Assembly (NCBI RefSeq): GCF_011319465.1
Contig: NZ_RCMB01000010.1
Span: 24,999-88,998, forward strand
Direction: 5' to 3'
DNA: 64,000 nucleotides
From: Candidatus Nitrosotalea sp. TS
GTDB lineage: Archaea > Thermoproteota > Nitrososphaeria > Nitrososphaerales > Nitrosopumilaceae
Shown here: positions 9,073 to 19,799 of the stretch, piece by piece
Layout of the letters: each line of letters starts with the position of its first letter
Numbering within the stretch: the stretch's first letter is position 1
Translations under genes and position numbers: made by a program
The notes under the pieces: generated by a model
Told to the model about the DNA's origin: nothing
What the model saw: only the letters and a program-made list of their open reading frames with translations
Database searches by the model: none

Positions 9073-10142
9073 ATGAATCCACTGGTAAAGTTTGGAATCG
9101 CCGGTGCAATAATTGCAGCTGTAATTGCTGCAAGTTTTATCTCAACACCGGAAACTAATCAAACTCATGACATGGCAACAAACTTCTACAACTAATGTTC
9201 TAAGAATTGGATATTTTCCAAACATCAGCCATGCGCAAGGCCGTAATTGGACTGGGTGATGGGGATTATCAAAAGAACTTGCGGGAATACAGGTGCAGAC
9301 TCAGGTATTCAACGCAGGTCCTTCTGCAATAGAAGCGCTCTTTGCAAACAGGATTGATGTTGCATATGTTGGACCAAATCCTGCCATTAATGGATATATC
9401 AAGTCAGACGGTCAGGGACTTCGAATAATTGCAGGTGCAGCAAGCGGAGGAGTCGTATTTGTGGTAAGAAACGATGATGGCATAAACTCCACTGCTGATT
9501 TGGGAGGGAAAAAATTTGCGTCACCACAACTTGGAAACACACAAGACGTTGCACTACGATCATTTTTGCTCAAAAATGGGTACAAGACGTCAGACAATGG
9601 AGGGAATATACAGATCATAAATGCGGCCAATGCCGATGTTTTTACTAATGATGCTAAAAAACAACATTGATCGGTGCGTGGGTACCAGAACCGTGGGGAA
9701 CCAAACTAGAGCACGAAGCAAACGGTAAGATTCTTGTCGATGAGAGAGACTTGTGGCCAAACGGGAAATTTGCAACTGCTCTAATTGTTGCAAGAGCGGA
9801 CTATCTACAAAATCATCCCTGATATTATTAAAAAACTACTAGAGGCACATGTGGATGAAACCTTGTGGATTAACAACAACAAAGATCAAGCAATTACAAT
9901 ATTCAACGAGCAGCTGGGAAACCTGACTGGGAAGACACTTCCTGTTGGTGAACTAGATGAGGCCTTCTCAAGGATGGATATCACATACGATCCGGTGGAA
10001 AGTTCGCTTTATCAATCAGCCAATGCTGCCTATGGTCTGGGATTTTTGGGCAACCAAAACGCCAGACCTGTCTGGAATATTCGATCTAACTCTTCTAAAT
10101 CAAGTGTTGACTGAGAAAGGATTACCGGAAATTTCCTCCTAA
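9073..10142 (+). CDS. ABC transporter substrate-binding protein, NMT1/SsuA-like (several frameshifts)
   Basis: Solute-binding subunit, membrane-anchored. MNPLVKFGIAGAIIAAVIAASF is a signal/anchor segment. The first lobe reads LRIGYFPN.., FNAGPSAIEALFANRIDVAYVGPNP and GGVVFVVRNDDGI.. with DLGGKKFASPQLGNTQDVALR; the second lobe has ..IIPDIIKKLLEAHVDETLWI.. and ends VLTEKGLPEISS. Frame changes are needed near 9180, 9236, 9655, 9815 and 10065, the densest indel cluster among the core genes. Real pseudogenisation cannot be fully excluded, but the segments stay collinear with the family and neighbouring genes show the same artefact. Confidence 0.78.
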
Positions 10143-10294
10143 TTCAAGCTCTTAAACATAATCTAACGTAACTCACACACAGCCTCATAGTGAGAATGTA
10201 ACTTTTGAATGTGGAAAATGCTAATGCTTGACAGCAATAGTTCAAAATGATAATGGCAAAGGACTGTTGTCAATTAGAAATAAAATAGTTTTTC
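10143..10294. other. Intergenic gap with no supported gene
   Basis: A 152-bp AT-rich gap between the convergent binding-protein gene and MTHFR. It contains a short open stretch with ENVTFECGKC before a stop, too short to support a gene. No clear hairpin or tRNA was seen. Confidence 0.5.
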
Positions 10295-11047
10295 TTAAAC
10301 TTTGTTTAGTATATCAAGCGCTCCCTTGAAATCATTTGGAGAGCTCAAAAGTACATCACCTGCAATTTTGTGAACCTCTTTTACAAATCCTACCATGTCA
10401 TTTTTGTATCCTGACCAGTCAAGACCTAACATCTGTGCAGATTTTTGGTTGAGCTCTGACGCAAGCAGTATGCAAGGTATTATCCTAAACCCCTGCGGCT
10501 TTAGCTTGTCAACTATCCTTGTTACCTGATCGATAGAACTTATGACCTGTGTGACAAATCCCTTTGGCTGGGCCTCGACCTTTTTGTGAATCTTGTCAAA
10601 GTTGGGATTGCCTGAGACTGAGAGATAAAGGTCAATTTTTTCTCCAAAGCCCTGCTCGTTGAATTGTTTTACGACCTCACTTGGGACAAGCCTTGAATCC
10701 TTGGGGCCTGTGGGCGGCGGGTCTCCCTTGACTATGAGAACACCGTTCAAGTTCAAAAGTATCGCATCGCAGACGGTTTGTGTAAGTGATGTGTGGTTTC
10801 TGTCTCTGACTCGAACACTTGCAGAGATCTTTATCCTGTCATTGGAATTTTTTATGAAAAATCCTGCCGTTATGGGAGATATCCTTGGGATGCCAAGTAC
10901 AGAGTCTGTCACATGTATGCTGCCGCAGACCTTTCCTATCTCGACTGATTTTGATTTGAACTTGTCAACTGATTCCTGCAACTCGCTGTGAGAAAGTATC
11001 CTGTCCTGCATTACCTTGGGTGGATTTAACTCGTAGATTATCGTCAT
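10295..11047 (-). CDS. Methylenetetrahydrofolate reductase-like protein
   Basis: Probably reduces methylene-tetrahydropterin/folate to the methyl form used by methionine synthase. 250 aa, intact. Family-like segments: VTDSVLGIPRISPITAGFF, KISASVRVRDRNHTSLTQTV, NGVLIVKGDPPPTG (the MTHFR L-x-GD segment) and YLSVSGNPNF. It is shorter than the typical 290-300 aa bacterial MetF and starts at the sheet containing YELNPPK. It is divergently placed from the two methionine synthase genes with a 99-bp shared upstream region, consistent with joint one-carbon function. Confidence 0.75.
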   Translation of the reverse strand: MTIIYELNPPKVMQDRILSHSELQESVDKFKSKSVEIGKVCGSIHVTDSVLGIPRISPITAGFFIKNSNDRIKISASVRVRDRNHTSLTQTVCDAILLNLNGVLIVKGDPPPTGPKDSRLVPSEVVKQFNEQGFGEKIDLYLSVSGNPNFDKIHKKVEAQPKGFVTQVISSIDQVTRIVDKLKPQGFRIIPCILLASELNQKSAQMLGLDWSGYKNDMVGFVKEVHKIAGDVLLSSPNDFKGALDILNKV

Positions 11048-11146
11048 AAAAGAGTGTCACGGCTACTTGATTATAACCTTTGAAGGCAATTAACATGTGA
11101 CAAAACAAAAGAAAATTAATACATTGAAAACCAGCATCAATTACTG

Positions 11147-12109
11147 TTGACCACAAAAATTCCTCTTGCAGACCTGATGAAGCAAAAGATAGTGCTCTTT
11201 GATGGCGCCATGGGAACCGAGATTCAAAAGTTGAATCCAAATTCGGAGGATTTTCCAGACGGCAAGGATGGCTTCAACGACGGTCTGTCCTTTACAAGAC
11301 CTGAATGGATAAAAAATATCCACCGAAATTATCTCAAGGCAGGTGCTGACTGTATCGAGACTAACACATTTGGCTCAAACAAGCTCAAGCTTGAAGAATA
11401 TGGTTATGGCGATAAAACACTAGAGTTTAATAAAAAAATTGCAGAGCTTGCAGTTGATATCACAAAAGAGTTTTCTGACAAGCCACGATATGTGGTGGGT
11501 TCCATGGGTCCTACTGGGTTTTTGCCAAGCTCAAATGATCCGTCACTTGGACAAATACCGCTTGAAAAGATAAGGGAAGCATTTGAGATCCAAGCAGAGG
11601 GTCTAATCTTGGGTGGAGTAGATGCGTTACTAATTGAGACAAGTCAAGACATCTTGGAAGTAAAGATGGCAATAGATGCATGCCACAGTGCAATGAAAAA
11701 GACAGGAAAAAAAATCCCGATCATTGCAAATGTAACACTAGACAAGTATGGCAAGATGTTGCTTGGGACAAATATTCAGGCAGCGTATACCACCGTATCA
11801 GATATGGGAATAGACGCATTTGGGCTCAATTGCTCCACTGGGCCTGTTGAGATGACTCCCAGCATACGATGGCTAAATGAGCAAAACGATCTTCCATTAC
11901 TTGTTGTGCCAAATGCGGGAATGCCGGAAAACCAGGGAGGAAGGGCAGTCTACAAGATGACGCCTGAAGACATGGCAAAAGCAATGCGTGATTTCATATC
12001 GCAGTATGGCAACGTCAGAATAATAGGCGGTTGCTGTGGCACAAATACCGAACATATAGCACTCTTAAGAAAAATAATTGATGAAAAGCAATCAGAAAAT
12101 AAGCGCTAG
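11147..12109 (+). CDS. Homocysteine S-methyltransferase subunit of split MetH
   Basis: Zn-dependent domain that transfers the methyl group from methyl-cobalamin to homocysteine. 320 aa from a TTG start. The N-terminal LFDGAMGTEIQ is the module-1 motif. The zinc ligands are in GLNCSTGP (Cys) and GGCCGTN (Cys-Cys). The downstream gene supplies the folate, cobalamin and activation modules, so module 1 of MetH is a separate polypeptide here. The spacing of 33 bp suggests co-transcription. Bacterial MetH normally carries all modules in one chain of about 1,200 aa. Confidence 0.88.
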   Translation: MTTKIPLADLMKQKIVLFDGAMGTEIQKLNPNSEDFPDGKDGFNDGLSFTRPEWIKNIHRNYLKAGADCIETNTFGSNKLKLEEYGYGDKTLEFNKKIAELAVDITKEFSDKPRYVVGSMGPTGFLPSSNDPSLGQIPLEKIREAFEIQAEGLILGGVDALLIETSQDILEVKMAIDACHSAMKKTGKKIPIIANVTLDKYGKMLLGTNIQAAYTTVSDMGIDAFGLNCSTGPVEMTPSIRWLNEQNDLPLLVVPNAGMPENQGGRAVYKMTPEDMAKAMRDFISQYGNVRIIGGCCGTNTEHIALLRKIIDEKQSENKR

Positions 12110-12142
12110 GTATTTAGAAAAAGCACTTGAGAATAACTATTC

Positions 12143-14645
12143 ATGAAAGATCCTAGAGTGAGTTCTGCATTAAAAGCAGTAGAGCTAAGGCAAGACCCTG
12201 CACCTCTGATTATAGGGGAGAGACTCAACGCACAAGGATCAAAAAAGGCCAAGGAATGCGTCCTAAACGGCAATTTTGAAGAATTGGTAAAAATTGCAAG
12301 AGACCAGGTAGATGATGGAGCACATTGTCTTGATGTGTGTGTTGCCACCACAGAGCGCTCAGACGAACTAGAGTTTATGAAAAAACTTGTAAAGTCACTC
12401 AGCCTTGAAATCGAGGCTCCGCTTGTGATAGATTCTACCGAGCCAAAAGTTGTTGCATCTGCACTGGAGCAGATTCCTGGAAAGCCGATAATTAATTCGA
12501 TTAATCTGGAAGGAGATGGAAGTAGGTTTCATTCACTAGCTCCTCTTATGGTACAATACGGAGTTCCTGCAATTGCCATGTGTATTGGACCAAAAGGGAT
12601 GGCAAAGACTCCTCAGGAAAAACTTGAAACTGCGGAACTTCTTGTTGAAACGGGAAAAAAATATGGACTACAAGAGCAGCATTTCATCTTTGATGTTCTA
12701 ACTTTTACACTAGCTACAGGTGAGGCAGAATTTCTTGATGCAGGGAAAAATACACTTGAAGGAATCAGCCTAGTCAAGAAAAGATTTCCAAATTCGTTTA
12801 CAACACTTGGACTAAGTAACATAAGCTTTGGTCTTGCTCCAAGGGCAAGAAAAATACTAAATGCTGTATTTTTGTATCATGCCGTAAAAGCAGGCCTTGA
12901 TACTGTCATCATAAACCCAAAAGACGTGATTCCATATACGGAAATAGACGAGAAGGAAAGAAGTGTAGCAGAGGATCTGATCTTTAACAAGCACCCAAAC
13001 GCTCTTGCAGAGTTTATTGCATATTTTGAGGCAACAAAAGGCACTGCTCAGCTTGCAGCAAAGAAGATTGAAGTGGATCCATCCTGGCCTGCAGGCAAAC
13101 GTTCCAACTTTAGGATAGTGAACAGGCTTCGTGACGGAATAGAAAGAGATGTTGTAAGTGCCATATCTGAAAAGATCTCAGGCAAACATGGTATTTCGGA
13201 GAAGGATGGGATGGCAGTCATTGATGCAACCAAAGGAGATCACGCATCCTGCTGCAATCAAGACGCTAAATGATGACCTATTGCCTGCAATGAAGGAGGT
13301 AGGTGACAAGTTTGGTGCAGGAGAGCTCATCTTGCCATTTGTATTAAAATCTGCAGAGTGCATGAAAGCAGCAGTTGCAGAACTTGAGAAATATCTTCTA
13401 AAAGAGAAAGGAAGTACCAAAGGAAAACTTGTCTTGGGCACTGTATACGGAGACGTTCACGATATAGGAAAGAACTTGGTCAAGACAATTTTTGAGAACA
13501 ATGGGTATACTGTATACGATCTGGGAAAACAGGTTCCAATGCAAAAGTTTCTTGAAAAGATTGAAGAGGTAAAGGCAGATGCAATAGGACTGTCCGCACT
13601 CTTGGTGTCAACATCAAAACAGATGCAGTTCTTCGTAGAGCATGCCAGAAAAAACAACATGCAAATTCCAGTATTGTGCGGAGGGGCTGCAATTAACAGC
13701 AACTACATAAATCGTGTTGCAAAAGATGGCGGCATATACACGCCGGGAGTGTTCTACTGCAAAACAATGTTTGACGGCCTCAAGACCATGGACAGTCTTG
13801 TATCGCAAGAAAAAACACAATTTGTCGAGCAATGGCAGAAAAGAATTGAAAAGTGGACTGAGACAATAGTTGAAAAACCTGAAGAAAATATCATGGCGCG
13901 CAGCGACATAAAGCCGGTTACTCCTCCAGTTCCACCTCATCTCAACAAAGTAATACGATTTGAACCAAAAGACATTGATCTAAATGAAGTATGGAAGTTT
14001 CTTGACAAGAAATCGCTTTTTGTGTTATCATGGGGTCTGAGAGGCAAGTCTGCCAAAGAGTCAGAGGCAGAACATGAAGCGCTTTTTGAAGAATGGAAGA
14101 AAAAAATTCTTACAGAAAAATTGTTTGAGCCAAGAGCAGTATATGGATACTTCAAGTGCCACGGAAAAGATGGAAACCTAACAGTAGATCATCCAAACGG
14201 TGAAAAACTCGTGTTCGAGTTTCCGCGCTCATCTCGATCAAAACACCTGTGTCTTGCAGATTACTTTGGACAGGATGATGTTGTGGCTTTTCAAGCAGTA
14301 ACTGTGGGAACAAAGGTCTCTGACATCATAGAACAGTGGAATAAAGAAGACAAATACACTGATGCATATTATCTGCACGGCCTTGCTGTTGAAACCGCAG
14401 AGGCAATGGCTGCATGGATAAACCAAAAAATAAAAGACGAGCTAAAGATTGATGGTAAACGAGGACTGAGGTACAGCTGGGGCTATCCAAGCTGTCCTGA
14501 TGTGTCACAGCATTATATTGTCTGGAAATTACTAGAGCCTGAAAAATCTGGCATGACACTGACAGAATCAGGACAGATAATACCGGAGCAATCAACTGCT
14601 GCCATAGTTGTACACCACCCAGAAGCTGAGTATTTTGCGCTTTGA
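12143..14645 (+). CDS. metH: Cobalamin-dependent methionine synthase, folate/B12/activation modules (one frameshift)
   Basis: About 830 aa. The pterin-binding domain starts LIIGERLNAQGSKKAKECV; it is followed by the helical cap, the B12-binding Rossmann domain with DVHDIGKN (lower axial His, about 13455-13478), and the AdoMet activation domain with RYSWGYPSCPDVSQ and ..HHPEAEYF at the C terminus. A frame change near 13240 separates the halves, between the folate and cap domains; both sides match in order. Paired with the separate homocysteine module upstream. B12 dependence fits the known cobalamin synthesis of ammonia-oxidising archaea. Confidence 0.88.
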
Positions 14646-14681
14646 TCACAACAGAAAATAACAAACCATAACATTGGTATC

Positions 14682-15244
14682 ATGTTGGAACTGGAAAAAA
14701 TAAGAAATGCCCTGTCGAGGCCTATATCGACACAGACACAAGGAAATCAGAACACAAAACTTGCGGCAGTACTCATCGTGATTTATGGCCCAGAGCCATC
14801 TGTGATAATGACTGAGAGACCAAAAACAATGGACCATCATGCAGGCGAGATATCATTTCCTGGCGGGAGATGGGAAAAAGATGATGCAGATCTTCTTGCT
14901 ACTGCCATACGGGAGACAAGGGAGGAAATAGGAGTTCAAATACACAATAACCAAGTCATAGGGCAACTCACGCCAGTTACAACGCTAAATTCTGGCTTTA
15001 CAATTGCCCCTTTATCACAATTCAGGAAAAAATTCCGCTGATCAGGACAACCTCTGAAATCGAATCTATCTTACAAATACCACTTATTCCGCTTTTGAAA
15101 ACTATGGATGAAGACAAAGATCCGGCACACACGTCCATCCAGGAGATGTACACATTCAAATTTCAAAATCATCTGATATGGGGAGCTTCTGCTAGGATGC
15201 TAAACCAGATTGCCAATGCATTGTCGGCAAATGGTTTATTGTAA
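14682..15244 (+). CDS. Nudix hydrolase, CoA-pyrophosphatase-like (one frameshift)
   Basis: Hydrolyses nucleoside diphosphate-linked compounds, probably CoA. About 187 aa. The Nudix region reads GEISFPGGRWEKDD then ATAIRETREEIGV; the loop before the RE..EE core is longer than the plain Nudix box, as in the CoA pyrophosphatase (UPF0035) subgroup. The frame changes near 15020; downstream the frame continues LQIPLIPLLKTM.. and ends ..LNQIANALSANGLL. The gene lies 36 bp after metH on the same strand. Confidence 0.75.
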
Positions 15245-15290
15245 TATTTTCGAGATTCATTTAAAAAGAGGTCTAGATTTTCAAACGTTC

Positions 15291-15449
15291 ATGGGTGCCA
15301 ACAAGTCAACTCCAAGAAAGATAAGGTTGATGAGCAAACTGAAGCAAAATGCGGCAGTTCCAGCTTGGATTATAGTCAAGACAAAACGTAGAGTGAGAAC
15401 AAATCCAAAGAGAAGACAGTGGCGCAGAACTGACGTGGGGGTTGGTTAG
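15291..15449 (+). CDS. rpl39e: Ribosomal protein L39e
   Basis: 52-aa, very basic large-subunit protein near the exit tunnel, found in archaea and eukaryotes only. MGANKSTPRKIRLMSKLKQN.. with the terminal RRQWRRTDVGVG is the full family sequence. The ATG at 15291 is chosen over an in-frame upstream extension because it gives the exact family length. L31e follows 2 bp later, the usual archaeal pairing. Confidence 0.96.
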   Translation: MGANKSTPRKIRLMSKLKQNAAVPAWIIVKTKRRVRTNPKRRQWRRTDVGVG

Positions 15450-15451
15450 TC

Positions 15452-15988
15452 TTGTCCGAAGAAGCATTAGAGAGGATTTATACCATTAATTTAGGAAAGG
15501 TGCTACTTTCTCCAAACAATCAGAGAGCAAAGCGAGCGATAAACATGATACGAGAGTTTGCTACAAAGCACATGAAATCAGAAAATGTGAAAATTGAGGA
15601 AGATGTTAGCCACTTGGTATGGGAACGCGGAATTCGACATCCACCAAGAAAGATCAGAGTCAAGCTATCAAAAGATGACGACGGTAACATCATAGTTTCA
15701 AAATATCAGGAAGAAAAGAAAGTAGAGGAAAAATCAAAGGCAAAGAAAGAAGAAAAGAAAGTAGTAGAAGAAAAACCAAAGAAGGAAGAAAAGAAGGCAG
15801 AAGAAAAGCCGAAGACTGAAGAGAAGAAAGTAGAGGAGAAACCAAAGAAAGAGGAACCAAAGGAAGAAAAGAAAGTAGAGGAGAAACCGAAGGCAAAGAA
15901 AGAAGAAAAGAAAGTAGCAGAAGAAAAGCCAAAAGCTGAAGAAAAGAAACCTTCAGAAACTAAATCTGCAAAGAAATCAAAAGAATAA
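15452..15988 (+). CDS. rpl31e: Ribosomal protein L31e with long Lys/Glu-rich tail
   Basis: The first ~90 residues are L31e (ERIYTINLGKVLL.., IREFATKHMKSENV.., WERGIRHPPRKIRVKLSKD). After ..IVSKYQEEK come about 85 residues made of near-repeats of KKEEKKVEEKPK, ending KSAKKSKE. Family members usually stop at 80-95 aa, so the tail nearly doubles the protein. It starts at TTG 15452, directly after L39e. The tail stays open to a TAA two bases before the convergent FtsZ-like stop, so it is a genuine reading frame unless an indel removed an earlier stop. Confidence 0.9.
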   Translation: MSEEALERIYTINLGKVLLSPNNQRAKRAINMIREFATKHMKSENVKIEEDVSHLVWERGIRHPPRKIRVKLSKDDDGNIIVSKYQEEKKVEEKSKAKKEEKKVVEEKPKKEEKKAEEKPKTEEKKVEEKPKKEEPKEEKKVEEKPKAKKEEKKVAEEKPKAEEKKPSETKSAKKSKE

Positions 15989-15990
15989 AT

Positions 15991-16945
15991 CTATTCTATT
16001 TGTTCTAATTCTAAATCAATTTTTACGCTGGCATCTGGCTCGTCCCAATCAAGAACATTCTCTTTTGGAATCATTCCAAGTGGGTCATACTTGTCAAAAC
16101 GAGTCTCGCCTTCTATTGAGGTTAGCAAAACAACTTTGGATTTTCTCTCCATTTGAGACAGACAAGCTGACTCGTGTACTGTCATTGCTGAATATACCGC
16201 TGACGGTACTCACCATTGAATTCAAAACACCTATTGGAACTTTGTTGCCACCTACTACGTAGAGCAACGCACTCTTGATGTTGTTTGGCGGTGCATCTTC
16301 GTAAAGCATTTTGATTGAATCTCTAAGTGATGTTTCAACATCTGGTATGTCTTTGCTTGTTGACAGGATGTTTGTCTTAAGCGGTAAAGATGAGTTTTTC
16401 AGGGTTGAGACAACGTGCATCAAGGCTGCATTTGTGATTGTATTGCAAGAGTCAGGTGTCAGGTCTGGATTGCTGTCAAGCAAGGCATCGTTATCGATAA
16501 TTATTGTACAGTCTGAATTTGCCTTCAGTCTCTTCAATGAAACCCCTGAGAAGAAGATCCTGTCTTTTTCAAACTTGAAGGGCATTATTCCAAAGGAAAG
16601 TACGCTCTTGCCCAGTTCCTTGCCAATCTGGGATACTACTGGAGCCAAAGCGGCGCCAGATTTTCCTGCCAAGTTAGCCACAATCATGATAGTAGAATAG
16701 GATTCTAGTCTCTGGGCAATTGAGCTTCTTGCTCCAAATGATATGCCTCTGATAAGATATGCTGAAGGGTTGAGAACGGGACTGGTATTTATCAAAATCT
16801 TGGAAGATTCGTGATTCAGATCCTTTGGGTCATGGCTTATCAGGAGAGAATCGCATCCAAGTCCTTCCTTTATGCTTGTAGCCAATCTGCAGCCTGCTCC
16901 GCCCAATCCTACAACTAGAATTGGATCTTGTATCTGAAATTCCAT
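15991..16945 (-). CDS. Degenerate FtsZ/tubulin-like protein (one frameshift)
   Basis: About 317 aa. The N terminus PILVVGLGGAGCRLATSI resembles the FtsZ first glycine motif, but the tubulin signature (GGGTGSG) is replaced by NLAGKSGAALAP, so normal GTP binding is doubtful. Ammonia-oxidising archaea divide with Cdv/ESCRT proteins yet keep an FtsZ-like protein of unknown role, which this fits. An extra A in an AAAA run near 16140 splits the C terminus; removing it gives SNGEKSKVVLLTSIEGE and an acidic tail ending LELEQIE. It converges on L31e with a 2-bp gap. Confidence 0.7.
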
Positions 16946-17019
16946 GACTCTATCTTGCTTGCAAAAATGATTAAAAAACTTTGTTGCTTAGTTTTGATCC
17001 AAAGTTCGATCTAAAAAAT

Positions 17020-18290
17020 TTAACTTGCAATCTGACCATAAAGACCATGTTTTGCAGCCCTTGTTATTTTCACTTTGATCTTCTGTCCAAGATCGATCTT
17101 TTCTTGTACAAAAACAGGCTTGTATGCATAATTGCGACCCTTTATGGTGTCTTCTGAGATCTCATCGAACAAGACATCCCCTTTCCAGCCTACCCATTCT
17201 TGGTTTCTCTCATGCGATATCTTGTTTACTAGCTCGGAAAGTTTCTTGCTTCGCTGTACCATATCTGAGACATCTACTTGGTCCATCAAGGCAGCCTTTG
17301 TTCCAGATCGTGCGCTGTATCTTGAGAGGTTGACGATATCAGGCCTTGTCTCTTGTATCATCTCAAGTGTATGCTCAAAGTCTTCTTTAGTTTCTGTTGG
17401 AAATCCCACTATGACATCGGTGGAAATTGTGAATCTCTCAAATTTCTTCCTAAATTCCTCACTTGACTTTCTGAATGTACTCTGCTGTATGGCCACGCTT
17501 CATGTCATTTAGGACTTGGTTGCTTCCGCTTTGGACTGGAATGTGAAGGAACTTGAAGAGTTTGGGGTTTTCAAACGATTTCAGCAGGCTTTCGCGTATT
17601 CTTGGCATGTACATTGGGTTCATCATGCCTACACGAATCATGAAATCACGCTCTATCTCTGATACTGAATCTACCAAGCTTGGAAGGTCTGTCCCAATAT
17701 CAAAACCATAACAACCATTGTCAGTCGATGTTAGCCATACTTCCCTGCATCCTTCATCGATCTCTTGTCTTACCTGCCTCACGATATCCCCTATCCTAAA
17801 ACTGCGAATCTCTCCCTTTGCTAATTTTGTCTGGCAAAAAGTACACTCGCTCATGCACCCGCTAGCAATCTCCACTATCCCAACAGCAGAGTTTAGACGC
17901 ACCTTTGGCAATCCAACCTTTGTTGCATCAGAGTCTTCAAGCTCGATTCTTCTGTGTCCCACAAGCGTGGAATCAATTACCTCCAAAGTCTTTCCAAGAG
18001 AGTTTGGTCCAAGAAGACTTGCCTTTGGACTAAATTTTTCAACAGTTACAGTCTCTGCCTTTGGAAGGCAGCCAGCCACAACTAGCGGCTTGTTCCTTAA
18101 TCGTTTTATTCTGCCTACCATCTTGTCTGCAGTTACGTCCTTGACTGAGCATGTAACTATGACATTTAGATCTGCATCAGAAGAATTCTCTGCAAGAGTG
18201 TGACCGCCATTTACTACAAGACCTGAAATCATTTCCGAGTCTGCAAAACTTGCAGAGCAACCATATGCCTTCAACCCAGATCCTGGCCAT
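17020..18290 (-). CDS. MiaB/CDKAL1-type radical-SAM methylthiotransferase (frameshifts)
   Basis: Radical-SAM enzyme that adds a methylthio group to tRNA t6A37 (archaeal e-MtaB/CDKAL1 group). Start ATG 18290 gives MARIWVEAYGC once an extra base near 18267 is ignored. Then come the N-terminal UPF0004 cysteines (YGCSAS, VTCSV, VAGCLP), the radical-SAM CMSECTFCQTKLA cluster (CxxxCxxC), HIPVQSGSNQVL and, after a second frame change near 17480, STDVIVGFPTETKEDF and a C-terminal TRAM-like strand region ending AKHGLYGQIAS. It lies one base downstream of the lyase stop. Confidence 0.85.
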
Positions 18291-18291
18291 G

Positions 18292-19661
18292 CTATCCCAA
18301 TAATGATATTGACTTCTTTTTCACTCATCAATCCCTTTGAGACTACGAGTTGTCGTATTGTCTTTCCAGTCTTGAGAGATTCTTTGTACAGGTCAGCAGA
18401 GACCAAATAGCCAAGCTTTGGAGCAAGTAATGTGACTATCACAGGACTATTTTCGATATAGTGTTTGAGCTTCTGTTTGTTTGCACTAAGTCCTGCGACC
18501 AGATTGCGTGAAAATATTGGCACGAAATTCTTTAACATGTCTGTTGATTCCAAAACTGCCTTTAGCATTACAGGCAGCATCACGTTGAGCTCAAACTGGC
18601 CTGACTGTACTGCAAGAGCTACGGTTGTATCGTTGCCTATGATATCAAAGCATATCATGTTCATGCATTCTGCAAGAGAAGGATTGACCTTTCCTGGCAT
18701 GATAGAAGAGCCTGCATGAACTGCAGGTATTCCAAGTTCTGATAGACCTGCAACAGGACCTGAGGCCATCAGTCTGATATCGTTTGAAAATCTTCCAATC
18801 TCAAGAGCTAAATTTCTAAGCGCCGATGACATGTTTACAACTGCAAATCTGCTCTGCAAACCATATTGCATGTCAGATTGTGGCCTGAGCTGCAGTTTTG
18901 AAATCTTGGCAAGCTCTGATATTGCTACAGCTCTGTATCCTTTCGGTGTGTTTGCACCAGTGCCAACAGCTGTTCCACCTAGTGCGATATGTTCCAACTC
19001 TTTTTTTGCAGCAAAGACTGCGTCGCGTGCTTTTGCAATAGCTGTACCGTATGCCAGCAAACTCTCCTCCAAGAGTAACGGGAAGAGCATCCATCAAGTG
19101 TGTTCTGCCTATTTTTTGGTATCCTGAAAACTCTCTTGCTTTTTTTGTTATTGTTTTGATAAGATCATCAAGTGCAGGGATGACTTGTTTTATGTTGAAA
19201 AGTATTGCAACATGCATTGCAGTTGGAAATGTGTCATTGCTTGACTGGTGACATGTTTACATGATCATTTGGATGCAGGACTTTGTCGTCTCCTTTCTTT
19301 TTCCAAGAATTTCTAGAGCCACATTTGAAATTACCTCGTTTGTATTCATGTTAAACGCAGTGCCGGCGCCAGAGTTGATTGGTTCTACAAGAAACTGATC
19401 AAGAAATTTTCCTGCCAATATTTTGTCGCATGCATTAACAATTGCATTGCCGCGCTTTGCATCTATGGCACGAGTCTTCATGTTGGCAACCGCAGCTGAC
19501 CTTTTGATCATTACAAAGGCCATTATCAAATTGATGTGCGGCCTGAGGCCTGTTACATGGTATTGGTTGATTGCCCTTGATGTAAAGGCACCATAATATG
19601 CATCTGAAGGAATTTTTACCTCGCCTAGAGAATCTCGCTCTGTTCTGTATTCCACGTGCAT
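18292..19661 (-). CDS. Fumarase/aspartate ammonia-lyase family enzyme (frameshifts)
   Basis: About 455 aa. Starts [20 protein letters not shown], has [11 protein letters not shown] and [10 protein letters not shown] and the superfamily signature [11 protein letters not shown] (about 18700). It resembles class II fumarase and aspartase; a fumarase is required by the archaeal TCA and 3-hydroxypropionate/4-hydroxybutyrate routes, but class cannot be fixed here. Frame changes lie near 19240 and 19085. The frame as read runs into the next gene, but dropping one G from GGG near 18296 gives a TAG at 18292-18294, one base before the methylthiotransferase ATG. Confidence 0.78.
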
Positions 19662-19772
19662 CGTACAATCAAAATTCCTAATATTCATTCGCATTTGAAA
19701 AATTGTAAAATATCTCTCTCTCACAAATAACAATCAAAAGTTGTACTCGTTTTGAAGCAAAAACCCAATAGG

Positions 19773-19789
19773 TTAATATACTTATAAAC
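19773..19789 (+). promoter_or_regulatory. TATA-like promoter of nirK
   Basis: TTAATATACTTATAAAC lies 11-30 bp before the two possible ATGs (19800 and 19803). The left half is at the correct distance for a TATA box of a leaderless or nearly leaderless mRNA. Called from position and composition only. Confidence 0.4.
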
Positions 19790-19799
19790 AAAATTTGAG

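Noticed and set aside
1473..10142. Pseudogene decay of the lysine/arginine cluster and the ABC importer.
   Set aside because: Essential genes show the same single-base breaks, and both sides of each break stay in family register. Sequencing error explains this better.
17459..19090. An apparent single protein fusing a fumarase/aspartase-family lyase with a methylthiotransferase.
   Set aside because: Dropping one G from GGG near 18296 gives the lyase a TAG at 18292-18294, and an ATG for the methylthiotransferase is at 18290. The fused frame is produced by nearby indels.
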